A DNA stretch of 64,000 nucleotides from Hepsetus odoe (lineage: Eukaryota; Chordata; Actinopteri; Characiformes; Hepsetidae), in contig CM029386.1 in NCBI GenBank assembly GCA_017165825.1, positions 13,639,017 through 13,703,016 on the forward strand, read 5' to 3'. The notes beneath the pieces were generated by a model. The model did no database searches and was not told where the DNA came from. It saw only the letters and a list, made by a program, of their open reading frames with translations. Numbering within the stretch: position 1 is the stretch's first letter; the number at the start of each line of letters is the position of its first letter. Position numbers and translations under genes: made by a program. Below, piece after piece: positions 1 through 11,900 of this stretch.

Positions 1-124
1 TGTGTTTAAACCCTCAGGCAGTGTCACAACAAATGCATAAAAGAATTAGATTTTCTTCAGTCTGACTGGCTGAGCCATGTTCAAGAACATATTTAAACAC
101 TTGATAAATAAGCTTGACAAAGCT

Positions 125-215
125 TGCTGCATTTCCGCTTGCCTGTCCCGGGATAGACACACCCTGTTACTAGGATAAGTGGTTAAGATGGATGGATGGA
201 TGGATGGATGGATGC
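125..215 (+). mobile_element. SINE tail fragment with (GGAT)n
   Basis: Remnant cctgtcccgggatagacaca, then aggataagtggttaagatgg, followed by a (GGAT)n microsatellite. Same tail as other family B copies. Confidence 0.55.
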
Positions 216-776
216 AATGCATCCATTTTTCATCACACACCTCCTCTTGTGTCCTACACACAACTACAGATCTTTATAAGGCACAGTGGCACCAGGACAC
301 CAATAATGCTGAAAAGAAAAGAATATATAATGATATATTAAAAAAGTATTTCAGATTTGAGCAACGTGGGACATTTTCACATTTTCTGTTTTGAAAAGAA
401 ATAATGTTTGCCTCACAAATATTTGAGCCACTTCTAGTGAGAAGCCCCAGGGCACTGGCCTTAATCAGCACTGCATTCTTGTCTGTACTTGTCTTTCGCA
501 CACAACACAAGCTCTCCTAAAGTGTGTGTATAAATGATGGCGCAATATGTGTTTGTATGGATGCATTTATAAATATTTCGCTTGTAATTTTTCCATGGTC
601 GAATGATGAAAAGACGTTCTTTAGGTTTGCTGGTTTTCTCCCAGTGCCTACATTGCATGTTTATTATAGAGTTTATGTCACAACATTTAAAGAACCCCCT
701 CCCCAACTTTTACATTTTTTTAATATTTTTTTTTATTTCAAATTAATATTATACAGGGCCGTGATGTATGGGATAC

Positions 777-905
777 CCGTCCAGGGTGCTTCTCCACCTT
801 TTGCTCTATGGGTGCAGGGATAGGCTTCACCTAGCCCCATAAAAGCATGGATGGATGAATAGATGGGTGGAATGGATGCATGGATGGACAGATAGATGGA
901 TGGAT
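777..905 (+). mobile_element. SINE family B tail fragment
   Basis: Contains gtccagggtgcttctccacc, gggataggcttcacctagcc and a degenerate (atgg)n tail. The 5' half is missing. Confidence 0.6.
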
Positions 906-1722
906 GTCTCCTGATGTCTGAAAGCATTTGATGTCCATAGCTTTTAGCAGTTCAGCAGTTGTTGCCATGAACTGTTTTGCTGAATGTCCTTATGAAAGTA
1001 AAGGAAAAAGCACTGCAGAGCTTGCATTTCTCTTCCTTGTGGATCATTTTTTGTCCTTTGTTTTTTGCATAGTTTATTTGTGTTTTGCAAGCAACTTTCT
1101 TTACAAGGAGGAAGAGTTTTTATAAACATGATCAGCAGTGGAGTTTTTGCGAGAGTGTACTGTATTTGTAGAACAATAACTTTCTGTTTGTGAATACAGT
1201 TTTAAAAGATCCTTCCAAGTGAGTCCTGCTCTCTCCTGCTGAGAGAGACTCCAGCTCAACCCTAATGAAACTTTGCGAGGAGTGCATTGACATCAAGGGA
1301 AAACTAAACCATTTTTCCACTTTAAACAATGAAGTAATGAAGAGCCATTGCCGCATTTTTTATTCTTCCTTATGTCTTATTCATCACCTTCTTGTGTTTT
1401 CTCGCTTTTTTTTTTCGCTTTGGAGCATTTACTGTTTCTTTCTTGCATTTATTTTGCACATGGCACATGTTGTTGCAGCACAAAGCTGCCGTTCAATAGA
1501 GGTTTTGTTTAGCACCGAGGGGGCATGGCCGCGAGCGCGTGCATGTGTGTGCTGACCCTCCTCAAAGCAGCCTTCTGCAGCTGCCTCCATATTCTGTTAC
1601 AGGAGTGACTCAGGAAAACAGATTGAAACACCTTCACCTCCATCCTCACTGCCGCTCAATAGTCTATAAACTGACTCATTGTATGTCTTTGTTCATGGGT
1701 GTGCTGATTCTTTTAAACATTG

Positions 1723-1725
<3 letters not shown>

Positions 1726-1780
<55 letters not shown>

Positions 1781-1809
1781 ATGCGTGTGTGTGTGTGTGC
1801 GCGTGTGCA
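1726..1809. repeat. (TG)n microsatellite
   Basis: Long TG run interrupted by catgc and gcgcg. Confidence 0.98.
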
Positions 1810-1915
1810 TGCAAACTGAACTGAACACCCGGCAACCACAATCACTGGTAGTCGTGGAAACCTGCAGCACTCTGCAGCTGCCGTTAGGACAGCAGATGAT
1901 GGCAGTAAACTTAAC

Positions 1916-1918
<3 letters not shown>

Positions 1919-1949
<31 letters not shown>
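1919..1949. repeat. (AC)n microsatellite
   Basis: Pure AC run, about 110 bases from the TG run, so the RNA of either strand could pair with itself. Confidence 0.98.
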
Positions 1950-1952
<3 letters not shown>

Positions 1953-3378
1953 TCCCTCATACATTAGCTGTAGGGGAGTGCTTCTTCCATCTTCACTGCA
2001 GTGAGACACTGACAGCACAGCCTGGTTTTGATCTATACAAACAAAAAGAGTTAAACTTGGCCTGTGGAGCTAAACCTTCAGACAACATGACAAAGAAGTA
2101 ATTCATCTCAATGTCATTTTTTTCAAAGCATCAGTTGGATCTTTCTCACTATACCAATTGTTTTCAGGACGTTTAACCTCTAAAACTGTAATTGCGCAAC
2201 ATACACTATTTTGAAAGTGTTGGCCATGTAGTTATAATGAATAACAGGGTACCATATACTACCCAGAGGGAGAGCCAGATGGAATGATTGACTTTTATTT
2301 TATATTTGATGGCCTGTTTGCCAATGTAGCGCAAGAATGTGCATTCTTTTTTTCAGAAGCGGCCTTCCACATGTGGAAGCACCTAAACGAAGTGAGTGTG
2401 AGTGTAAATTTCTAGAGATCGGAGCAGGACTCTTAAGTAACGGCTCTCATAAAAGGCTGAACAGATCACATCTGCAGAGGGACACAAAAACGCCAGGCCG
2501 ACCGCAACCTGATCGGAGGATTCTGCTAGAATCTACTGCCTGTAGGTTTAAAGTACACGTTTTAAACAGCGTACTGAAGGGTGACTCAAAGATAAGAGTG
2601 CAGTATTGTATATTCTCATATAGCCTTGGCTGGGACACTGCCTTATGGTAAGAGGGTCCATAAATCCCACCAGACCACTTTATAGTTGGCAGCAGATGCT
2701 CTACGCCGCTAGGCCACACGCAGAGTCAACAGCAAAAAAATACAGCCACTGCAAGTCAAACACAGATACCATGGCAATAGCATCTTATCTCGCTGGTACA
2801 ATATGTTGCTACGCTGGGTCTGAGCATACAAGCTTCAGGGCCAAAATGGACCTTGTACTTATCACAACTAAAGCAGCATTACCAGACATCATGCAGCCTG
2901 AATTTAGCCCGTCCTTTTGTCCTTTTGTGCTGTTGATAATGCTGTTATACACTGACAAAAACCACATTGCATTTTTACTTTTACTCTCAGCTTTAAAGGC
3001 ATTCGAAAAATGGTGCTAAAACATAACAATATAACTCAATCTAAAAAGGAATTGGACTCAGCCACACTGAAAGACATCAAATATCAATTAGACCTGACTG
3101 GCACTTAATCTGAGCTCTTTATTAACGAACAAGGTCGCTACAAAAAATGCCTGAGCATGAACGGAATGACCTTTACTTTACTTCTGTATAAATACACCCC
3201 TGAGATCGATGAAGAACACAGGTTGACAACCTTGACGGGCTTGCTTTCAATGATCTTTTAAATGAAGATTATAATTATACAACATAACTGAACATGTCAT
3301 CCATTGAAGCCATGCTGAATTTCAAATGGCTTCTTAAACTCAATATAAAATTTTAACTTATTAGTTAAAACAACTTCA

Positions 3379-3832
3379 TGATTCGTGACAGGCGGGTACC
3401 AGCTAGAGTAAAAGGGAAGGTTTACAGGACAGTAGTGAGACCAGCTATGCGGTATGGGTTGGAGATGAAAGCCGAGCTGGAGGTGTCCGAGTTAAAGATG
3501 CAGAGATTTCCGTTGGGTGTGACGAGGATTCTAATGGAAAGGATTAGAAATGAGTATATTAGAGGGACAGCTCAGGTTAGATGTCTTGGAGATAAGGTTA
3601 GAGAAGCACGGTTGCATTGGTTTGGACATGTCCAGAGGAGAGACGAGGATAATATTGGGAGGAGGATGTTGAAGATGGAGCTGCCAGGTAAGAGATGAGG
3701 AGGTTTATGGAAGTGGTGAGAGAGGACATGCCGGTGGTCAGTTTGAAGCAGGAAGATGCAGAGGACCGTAAGAAATGGAGACGGTTGATCCGCTGTGGCA
3801 GCCCTTAAATGGGAGCAGCCGAAAGAAAAAGA
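3379..3832 (+). mobile_element. 5'-truncated RTE-like LINE with target-site duplication
   Basis: The + strand encodes the C-terminal part of a non-LTR reverse transcriptase (VYRTVVRPAMRYG, LHWFGHVQRRDEDNIGRRML, ELPGKR) and ends in the typical tail gatccgctgtggca...gggagcagccgaaagaaaaaga. It is flanked by a perfect 16-bp direct repeat, agttaaaacaacttca, at 3363-3378 and 3833-3848. The reading frame breaks after GKR and the rest of the ORF lies out of frame, so the copy is dead. The RTE-like clade is inferred from the tail and motifs. Confidence 0.85.
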
Positions 3833-6556
3833 AGTTAAAACAACTTCAGTCACAAACAAAATTGTGCATTCGGTCATTTTATGATGCATGCTGTTTTAGA
3901 AAGGCAATGGCCCAATTGAGTTTTCGTTACAGTGATTTTATTACTGGTAAGTGGGAAGTTTTTAAACAGTTCTAATTGTATTTCCATTGGAATGAATGAT
4001 GTTTAGCTGGGTTTCCCGTATTTTGTATGCCGTCAAGCACTGGGTGGAATTCATTTAAGTAATCCACTGTTCGAGATTTCAGAATGACGATATCCAGAGT
4101 CCTGCATGGAGACAGTGAGTGGGTCTAGTGTAATTAATACCTCTATATATAAACAGTTAATTGAAGCAGCTCAGCACGGAATGAACCATTTAATTGGCTG
4201 GTCTACAAACAAGGCTGGTCCACAGTGTTTTATTTATTGGAGCACATTATGTAAAGCAATACATGTCTAGGTTTAGAAAGCACAGAAAGCCATCCTCGAT
4301 GGCTTAGCCATGTAACACCGCTGGCATCAGGGCGCTGATTTGAAAGCAACTGCATGCAAACATTCACACACACACACACACACCTTGAAAAAAAATGGTG
4401 AGCATAAACAATAGAGCACAATTTGTTACTTTCATACTTGTACAAATATCTAAACCATTTAAACCATGGTTTGTCATGTAAATAGATTTCAGTGATGATG
4501 TTGGGAAATGCATTGAAAAGCACTTAGACCTGGACTTGATGTCAATTACAGAAAGACTGTCAAGAGATCTATGTGATCTACATAAAAGAACCAAGCACTA
4601 AAAGCTAAATTTGTTTTATTCAAAACCCCTAAAAAACCCTTTATTTGCTGATCCTTCGATGAAGCAGTTTCGGTACTGAGATGTGTGAGTGTGAAAAACC
4701 TTTCTCAAGTTTAAGGAACTTCCCCCATAGTGTCCTACACCAACAAAAAAAGGTTGTTTTCCTAGAAGCAAAAGCCAAAAACTTTAAAAGTGTGCTCAGT
4801 GCACAATCCCCTAGCATGAAGTATCCTCAAAAGTCAGCTGTATGGAGCTAATCAGGCTTGGCTCTTCTCCCAGAGTTCGAGCACAGGCCAGTGTCCGGCC
4901 TGGCCAAGGTATCTCTGATAGCTGCATATCCACGACGTCATCTAGCGCTATTCACACGCCTCCCCCCTTTTTGCTTAATGGTGTGCACGTTCCATGCACT
5001 GACAATGCTTGCTGCAAAATCTGCACACCATGTGTGAGGCAGAACGCCTGCTCTATTGCCCTCGACCGCACCGCAGCTCTGGAGCAAGCAGTGATTTCAT
5101 TTTGATCAAAGTCTCCGGTCCAAATCCCCTTGGTTTGTTATGGCTTCTGCCATGGCTGGAATTGTTAAAAGAGGTGGATGGCTGCGGAGTAAATATTATT
5201 GCCAACGTGATTTCAACACATAATTCTGTCCATACCGTCAAGAAAAGGAGTGAGAGACTTTCATTAGGCTAATTATCTCCAGAGGACGTTTGCCTGATCC
5301 ATTCACAACATTCAAGGTTTATTGCTGATTGCGCAAGTCATGAATGGCCATAATTATAAGAAGTTAGCATGGTAGCCTTGATTCCCCAGCCAAGGTCATA
5401 GAAATACTTTTAAAGGATCTTGTTGGACTGTAAACTAAAAAATCTGGCCCCCACTGGAATACTTGAGGTTACTCACTCTGCGTGGTTTCGGGACAGTTCC
5501 ATAAACCTCATAATCAGAACGATGACGGTATGGACATGATACCGATCTTTACTTTATAGGGGCTTTTTCTGAGGTTTAACCCTCAGTGCAGATCTGTGTG
5601 ATCAGTGTGGTCTCAGTGCAGAGGCTGGACCGTGGAGAAAAGATGTGCTCATCGTTTTCACTCGAATTTGTATTATTTCCTTTGAAATCGTAATGGTATG
5701 GAATGGTAATGGATTTGTGCTCTTCGTTAATATAGATTCATATAATTATATTAATATGGCATTTTTATTTTATTGTGTATATACTACGCAAGCAGCTGAT
5801 AGAAATCCTCATCAAATGGCTCCATTTTGCATTTTTCCTCTGAAATTTGCATTTTGAAGGTTGTACTTTTTAGTTTTATTTGTATAAAGAGGCTGAATGA
5901 GTACTTCTACTTTGAGCAGGCTCATTTTTATTACACAAGAAGCAGTGAGTAAATAATGTCTGTAATTTCCCTCAGATCCGGTAATTACACATTAAATTCG
6001 GTGTTGTTCATTGCATTACTGTCATATTATGTGCTCGCAGCTTAGAGTCGGCCACGAGTGAATAATGTGTAGTTTCTTTTTCTTAAAAGTGATTTTCATT
6101 TTAAAATAATAGATGAAGTTCCTTCACTTCTCACGAGCTCCAATGTGGCATCAGTTAAAAGTTCCACGCACTTGGAATGGAAGTTCAATGAGTTACTAGT
6201 GAAAATAGCACTGCATTAAACTCATTTGTTTCAACACCCAAATCATCTGGCGACATAAAGACCTTTAGTACTTCTTTCACACAGAAAAGTGGGGAGTGGG
6301 TTGTTAAGTCATTTCTTGGTCCCGGTACTCCTTCAGGTCCCAGAAGCAAGGCGCTGTACAGCTGCAGCTCCGACAATTTATCCCTCTCTGGCTTCCCAAA
6401 ATGCCTCTCTGTAAAAGATATATATCTGTTTTGCCTGGTTTTCAGACACTTTAGGCCAGGCTGAAATTATCTTCCCATTTAAATTTCAATTTAATTCCCC
6501 TTAAATTATACAATTACTACATTCCATTTCAGGTGGAATTCAGGCTGCGTACAACA

Positions 6557-6577
6557 CCCCCCCCCCCCCCGCCCCCC
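6557..6577. repeat. Poly-C run
   Basis: Fourteen C, one G, six C. Confidence 0.95.
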
Positions 6578-6696
6578 TTGCTATACAACTATATATGCTA
6601 TAGCTGTGCAATGCACAAAGTCAGATTAAATTATTAGATTAAACAAAAGTGTAAAAATGAGGCTCTCATATCTAAAAATTGCCTTATATAACTATA

Positions 6697-6934
6697 AGTG
6701 ATGAAAGCGACTATTCCTGTCATTGTGAAATGCAGCGCAGCACACAGCGAGCCACAATGAAATTAGACCTCTTCATTTTACCCACACACAAAAACACACA
6801 CGTGCAGCAGGCGGCAGCTATAGAAAGCGCCCGGGGAGCAGTGACGGGGACAGTACCTTGCTCACGGGTACCTCAGGGCAACCTACTGGTCTGGGATTCT
6901 ATCTTCCAATCCAGTGGCCTAGTCCCAACCAAGG
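6697..6934 (-). mobile_element. SINE family A, minus strand, head lost
   Basis: Matches the family A tail and body (gactattcctgtcattgtga, agcaggcggcagctatagaa, gcccggggagcagtgacggg, cctcagggcaacctactggt). The tRNA head is eroded at the right end. Confidence 0.75.
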
Positions 6935-8254
6935 CCTGACCAACAGGCCCTGATAAGCCTAAACCCACTCCTTTTTTCAGTAGGAAAATGTAAAACGATT
7001 GATCTGTTCATCATTGGGGGGAGTTTCTGTCTTTTTGACTTAAAGCAGAGGCACCCAGTCAGCTACAGTTGTCAGAGTCAGGGTCACGGCTCGCAAACAA
7101 CCATCAAAAAATATAACTGTGGCAAACCGTCAAAATCAGAAACTACTTCGTCCCTAATTATGAATTTGCAACAAAACCTCCGAGCAGCCTGAGTGATCTT
7201 GGCCCAGTGCGGCGTAAGTGTGCTGTAATAAGAGAGGCTACCCAGAACAGTGATAACAGGTTAGGTCAGCACTCTTCTTCTGCAGTGTCACTTGCTCTAT
7301 CTACCAGAGGCATGTTAGCATATGGAAGAGGCAATCTTCCCAGAATGCCTGACAGAAAGGAACGTGAGTGCTTCTCCAAGAGCTCCTGAGGCCAAAGACC
7401 ATCACAACTCGTCCATATGTCTGTATAATACGACAGGGTGCTGTGGCTGCGCTGTTGCTTTGGTCCATGCTGTTGCTGCCAGCCTTGCTCGTACACTAGA
7501 AGCAGCTGGATCGGGTGTGTTGGGAGCATGAAATCTCTTACTTGTGCAGCCTGGGGTTGGGAAACATTGGTGTAGATCAATATGGGCTGACCCAAGATGC
7601 AGATCAATATGATCTGCTAGGCCTTTTGTACACTGAGTACCAAAGAGAGGTCAGACAAAGGTGAATGTAATGTATACAGTAGACGACTAAGTCCTGGAAA
7701 ATATCTGATAACAGTGCAAATTCTGCTTTTTTTTTTCGCTCACTTTGCACAATAATTGCCTATGCCCAGGCTGCAGGTTCAAGGTGACGGTGAACCTGTC
7801 CTCGTGTCGGGTTTCATCATTGCTGGTGTTAAAGCAACGGCTCTTGCACTTCATGCACATCGAGAGCGAAATACTGCAAACATTTGAAAATCGTAGGTGC
7901 GGAGCTGCGTGATGTCATTTGTGCAGTGCTCTCCATTGGCTACTTATTGGTGGCTGCACCAGCACTTTCGCTCATTAAGGCTGTATCACACCATTTCTTA
8001 CCCCCCGCATCTGCCCTGTTTTATTCCACATGCTATTTTTACTGCCACGAACCAACGCCCGACACATCTGGCTCAGAACAATCGTGACATCACACAGTGG
8101 ATACGATCAAAAGAACGAGCAAACCAGTACCAAATCAGCAGGACAGCGGAGAAATCAACTAAAACATTCATTCTTTCAATTGATCAGATCCATGACCCAT
8201 CCCGACGTCTGCTGCTTTCTCACATAATCACAAGAATAGTCATTGGAAACACTC

Positions 8255-8482
8255 GTATGTCCAGGGTGCTTTGAGTGCTTGGGTTTCCTCTGGATCTTCA
8301 GTCCAAGGACAATCCCATCAGGTTGATTGGTGGTATTGTCCCCCAGGTGTGACAATGTATGTCTTCCATGGACTGATGACCTGTCCATGATGTTGATCCA
8401 CCTTTTCCAATTGAGTGCAGGGACCCCTGTGACCCTCACTAGGTTAAGCGGTTCAGATTATGGATGGATGGATGGATGGATA
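8255..8482 (+). mobile_element. SINE family B, diverged copy with GGAT tail
   Basis: Recognisable parts are ggtttcctctggatcttcag, agtccaaggacaatcccatc, gactgatgacctgtccatga and the tail cactaggttaagcggttcag followed by (atgg)n. It ends about 130 bases before the CpG-rich promoter block. Confidence 0.65.
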
Positions 8483-8677
8483 GATGCATAAATGCAAGTG
8501 GGTGCTTTAAACGAATCTAGGTTTACCCAGCAAGCCTTGCGCTTCTCTTTCCAGCTTCTCCCATTGCCGCTGCTTGTCTCCTCAAAGATGACCCTCCGGT
8601 GCCTTTTAACTTCGTGTACAAATCACATGCCCGGTCCCTCTGAGAGCGGCCGTGTGGAGCAAAGGGGGCGTGTCCGT

Positions 8678-8729
8678 GACGCCCCTTTATGCAAACGAGC
8701 GCGCGGGGACCGCCCCTTATGCAGATGAG
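8678..8729 (+). promoter_or_regulatory. Duplicated octamer-like promoter element, 30-bp period
   Basis: Two 22-bp copies begin 30 bases apart: GACGCCCCTTTATGCAAACG at 8678 and GACCGCCCCTTATGCAGATG at 8708. Each carries a GC-box-like CGCCCC next to an octamer-like ATGCAAAC or ATGCAGAT (POU consensus ATGCAAAT). A second motif, GTGTGGAGC, flanks the pair at 8652-8660 and 8731-8739. Binding factors are inferred from consensus only. Confidence 0.5.
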
Positions 8730-8857
8730 AGTGTGGAGCCTGCGCGTGGTCCTGTGAATGAGGCAGGAGTGGCCGTGTGTGTTTACAGCAGCAGCGTCCG
8801 CGCCTCCCTGTGGGCGTGTGTGTGTGTGAGTGTGTGTGTGGACGAGAACAGACAAGC

Positions 8858-8902
8858 ATGTCGTCGGCCCGCCAGCGCCGCTGCTGCAGCGCGAAACTTT
8901 GA
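8858..8902 (+). other. Upstream ORF of 14 codons in the neurl1 leader
   Basis: ATG at 8858 opens MSSARQRRCCSAKL and stops with TGA at 8900-8902, 37 bases before the main ATG and in another frame. If transcription starts upstream of 8858 it would be translated before the main start and could damp neurl1 expression. Whether it lies in the mature leader is not known. Confidence 0.4.
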
Positions 8903-8939
8903 GAAAGGAGCCGCGCGTCGAGCCTCCGGGCGCGCCGCC

Positions 8940-8973
8940 ATGGGAGGACAGATCACCCGGAACGCTCTGTACG
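8940..8973 (+). CDS. neurl1: neurl1 coding exon 1 (residues 1-11 plus first base of codon 12)
   Basis: The ATG sits in a strong Kozak context (gccgccATGG). It reads MGGQITRNALY, then one G before the donor gtgagc at 8974. That G joins AC of exon 2 to make Asp12. Gly2 and Thr6 fit the N-myristoylation consensus, and the family is known to be membrane-targeted this way. The frame stays open upstream for 96 codons but contains no in-frame ATG, so 8940 is the first AUG of the frame. The position is CpG-rich, as expected for a first exon. Confidence 0.9.
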
Positions 8974-11900
8974 GTGAGCAGCCCGCGGCGCGAGCTCGGG
9001 GTTCGTGCGGGTTGCAGGGGTCGGGTGGTCGTGATGGGATCGGGTGGTCGTGATGGGATCGGGGGGTCGTGATGGGATCGGGGGGTCGGGGGATCGTGAT
9101 GGGGGGGTCGGACACGTTGGGATAGTGTCGTGTTTGGGTCGCTCCCAGTAAAGGATAAAACTAAGCTATAGGGCCACTATATTGGAAACAGCAGTGTATA
9201 GAGGTGTGTGTGTGTGAGAGAGAGACCTATATGTACACACAGTCTCTGGAGCCCTGCTCTTTTATTTGTTTTCTGCAGAAAGAAATTATACAAACAATCA
9301 AGGGAATAATTTTGACACAAATAATGCAAAATGAATATTAAATCAGAGTTATACACACACATGCACACTCATATATATATAATTGTGTGTGTATGTGTAG
9401 TTTCTTCCTTTCCTCTGCATCTTCCTCCCTCACACCTATAGATAGATAGATAGATGGAGCACCATGAAGAAGCAGTGGACATACGTGAGGAGTCATTTCT
9501 TGCTTTCCAGCTTATCCCAGAGAATTCTGGGAGAATTCCAGGGTGCTGAGGTGGGAAGGCTGTGTTGGAACGATATGGGCATAAATGTGGAACTGCGATC
9601 ATTCCTGCACGTTGAGAAAGCGCCATGACTTGTTATATAATTGCATCTCATGGCTGAATCAATAACACGACCAAGACGACAAAAGAGAACATAAGTATGA
9701 AAAATGGAGCCTCTAAAGAACCTCAACCAGGTCTTTCAGCAGCCTATTGTTGGATCGTTTCTAGTAACACTGACCCGGAGCTGTGATTGGTCGCCTTGTG
9801 AAAACACAGATCTACCAAGTCATTTGCATATTGCAGACTTTTATCGCAATAACTATCCGCAGACTACATGTTGAGATGTAATAGGGTCGCTGTGCTAGCA
9901 GGCATGCACACCCACATGTACCTGAATGCACATAAACACAAATACACACGCCTTCATGAGTGTCTGTAGCTCAGTGGCTCGAGGTGGGTTAAGGCAATGA
10001 CATCAGATGCTTTCCTACCAAGCGTAAGAGCATGTGTGGGGGGATTTTTCTCTTTCTTGGGGATTCCCTCCACAGCTCTGCTTCAGCTCTGGTTTTCCAC
10101 CACTTTTTCAGCGTAGCAGCTGTGTCAAATGAGAGCCTCACTCAATAAATCAATTGCAGTGTCCTGCTCAGCCCTTTAAATCATGATGGAAAATTAGATC
10201 AAGCGGTTGAAGTACTGCCCAGTTGTTTGGATTTAGGACGTCCCTTGTAGTAGGCATGGTATAGAGTGAGACCCAAGCATTAACAGTGCATTCTTTTGGT
10301 GTCTGTTATAAACGATTGAATTTAGTTTGGGAAAAAGAAAGAAAACAGTCAGCGAGGTACTTTTAAGTTTCTTTCTCTCTCTCTCTCTCTCTCACTCTGC
10401 AGCTGACTGGCCTTGGGTTAAATCCCATACTGGAGTGCACATAAACCACACAATCATTAATTCTAATTAAGACGCTGTACTATATCCAATTAGGTAAATA
10501 TGGCCTGGTAGCAACAGGCCAGCACGCACATCCCACTAATGTGATGTCAGCCTCTCTGTTTCCTATCCTCCTGAGGATCTGGTCCTAGTCCAGTATAAAC
10601 GGGTATCTTCCTCTTGGGCTCAGCTCCAAGGTCGTTAAAGCACAGCACACAATAGAACATACAAGGATGACCTGCTGCCCCATCACCATCATTTCCTTGT
10701 ACCCCTTTCTCAGCATGGAGCTATTTTTTCGTCTTGAAGGAGGATGGTGGAGATTAACAGGCGACACTTGCTTTACAGCCAGATACTGTAAAGTTACTGA
10801 GGTTGTATTTTAGCTTTTTGCGATGTGTCAGGCTCAAAGAGGCAGCAAGATGGTCCGGATACATTTTTACAGCTCGCCATGAACAGGCTACCCGAGCTGG
10901 AGCAGGAGCAGGGCGCTAGGCTGAACAGTTTACAGCATGCACATGTGTGAGGGATCAATTCTTGCTTTTCAGCTTCTCCCAGAGCTTTCAAGGTTGCTGA
11001 GGTGGGAATGCTGTGTCCCTCCCCGTCACTGCGTATTGAAATATTGAGTGCGCACTGTCATGAACGAATGAGGCGTGCGTTCCCTGGCTGCTGAGCGAAT
11101 GCCTCATCCGCCACTTTTTAATGGGATATCGATTACCTTAATGGCACAGGCAAAACCTGCAGGGGGCTGCCTCTTTTAGGGAGAAGTGACACTGTACACA
11201 GACAGCTGAACGCAGAATATACTGATTAATATCAGGAAAGTTGAAATCTAGCTTGACGTTAATAGATATGTCATTGATTGTTTAGTTCGACTCGTTAAAA
11301 AAAACGTCGCTGAGAGAATCCAGCTGCAATAACGATGGTAAGAATGACCTTTTGACCGGAGTTGGTCTTGAAAGGAAGCCGTACAGCATCATTTGTATTA
11401 ATAATTCAAGAAATAATGAATCATTGAACAGTGCTTTCAGGATGCATCCCAGTATTTAGCTTTTCTAAGCAACCCGAAATGGAGAAAATGCACCAGAAAT
11501 AGCGTCACATTTTTTAAAGGCTAAAACAAAAAAACAACGCTTTTGCTGGGCTCTAAATTGAGATGTGCAATGATATTGGGAGCATGTCAGTGCTTTCTCC
11601 ATCAGACAGCGGAGCTAGATTTTAAACTGACGTTCAGTGCATCAATGGTGCATTGAAAGATGGTTATGTTTAGGAATACCAGGCTTAAATGCTTGAATGT
11701 AAGCTTTTAGAAAGTATATAAATTAGATGCACGTTATATTTCTTTCAGATTCGGGTTGATGTAGTCTTAGTTTTGTTTTTTAATTACAAAAAGAATTGTA
11801 TTCGCACGGCAGATAAGAGCATGAAAGATATTGGACTTCAGCATCAGCGTACAAATGGGTAGAGATGCTTCTGGGACTGAATCCTTGAGGGTTCATCTTC

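Larger units (their letters stand above)
1..8599. other. Upstream intergenic region
   Basis: No coding exon is recognised. Contents: SINE tail fragments (125-215, 777-905, 8255-8482), a (TG)n/(AC)n pair (1726-1809, 1919-1949), a 5'-truncated LINE (3379-3832), a poly-C run (6557-6577) and a minus-strand SINE (6697-6934). Open frames such as those over 1539-1967 are microsatellite or chance. The rest is unremarkable AT-rich DNA. Confidence 0.7.
8600..8939 (+). promoter_or_regulatory. neurl1: CpG-rich promoter and 5' UTR of neurl1
   Basis: This block is markedly richer in G, C and CpG than the flanking DNA and runs into exon 1 and the first 150 bases of intron 1. It has no clear TATA box. It holds GC-box/KLF-like strings (gggggcgtgtcc, ggcgtgtgtg) and two near-identical copies of a CGCCCCTTATGCA element. 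The exact transcription start cannot be set from sequence. A GT-rich run (about 8815-8840) lies between the elements and the ATG. Confidence 0.65.

Noticed and set aside
1539..1967. 142-codon open frame rich in Cys-Val
   Set aside because: Translation of the TG and AC microsatellites; low complexity in all frames.
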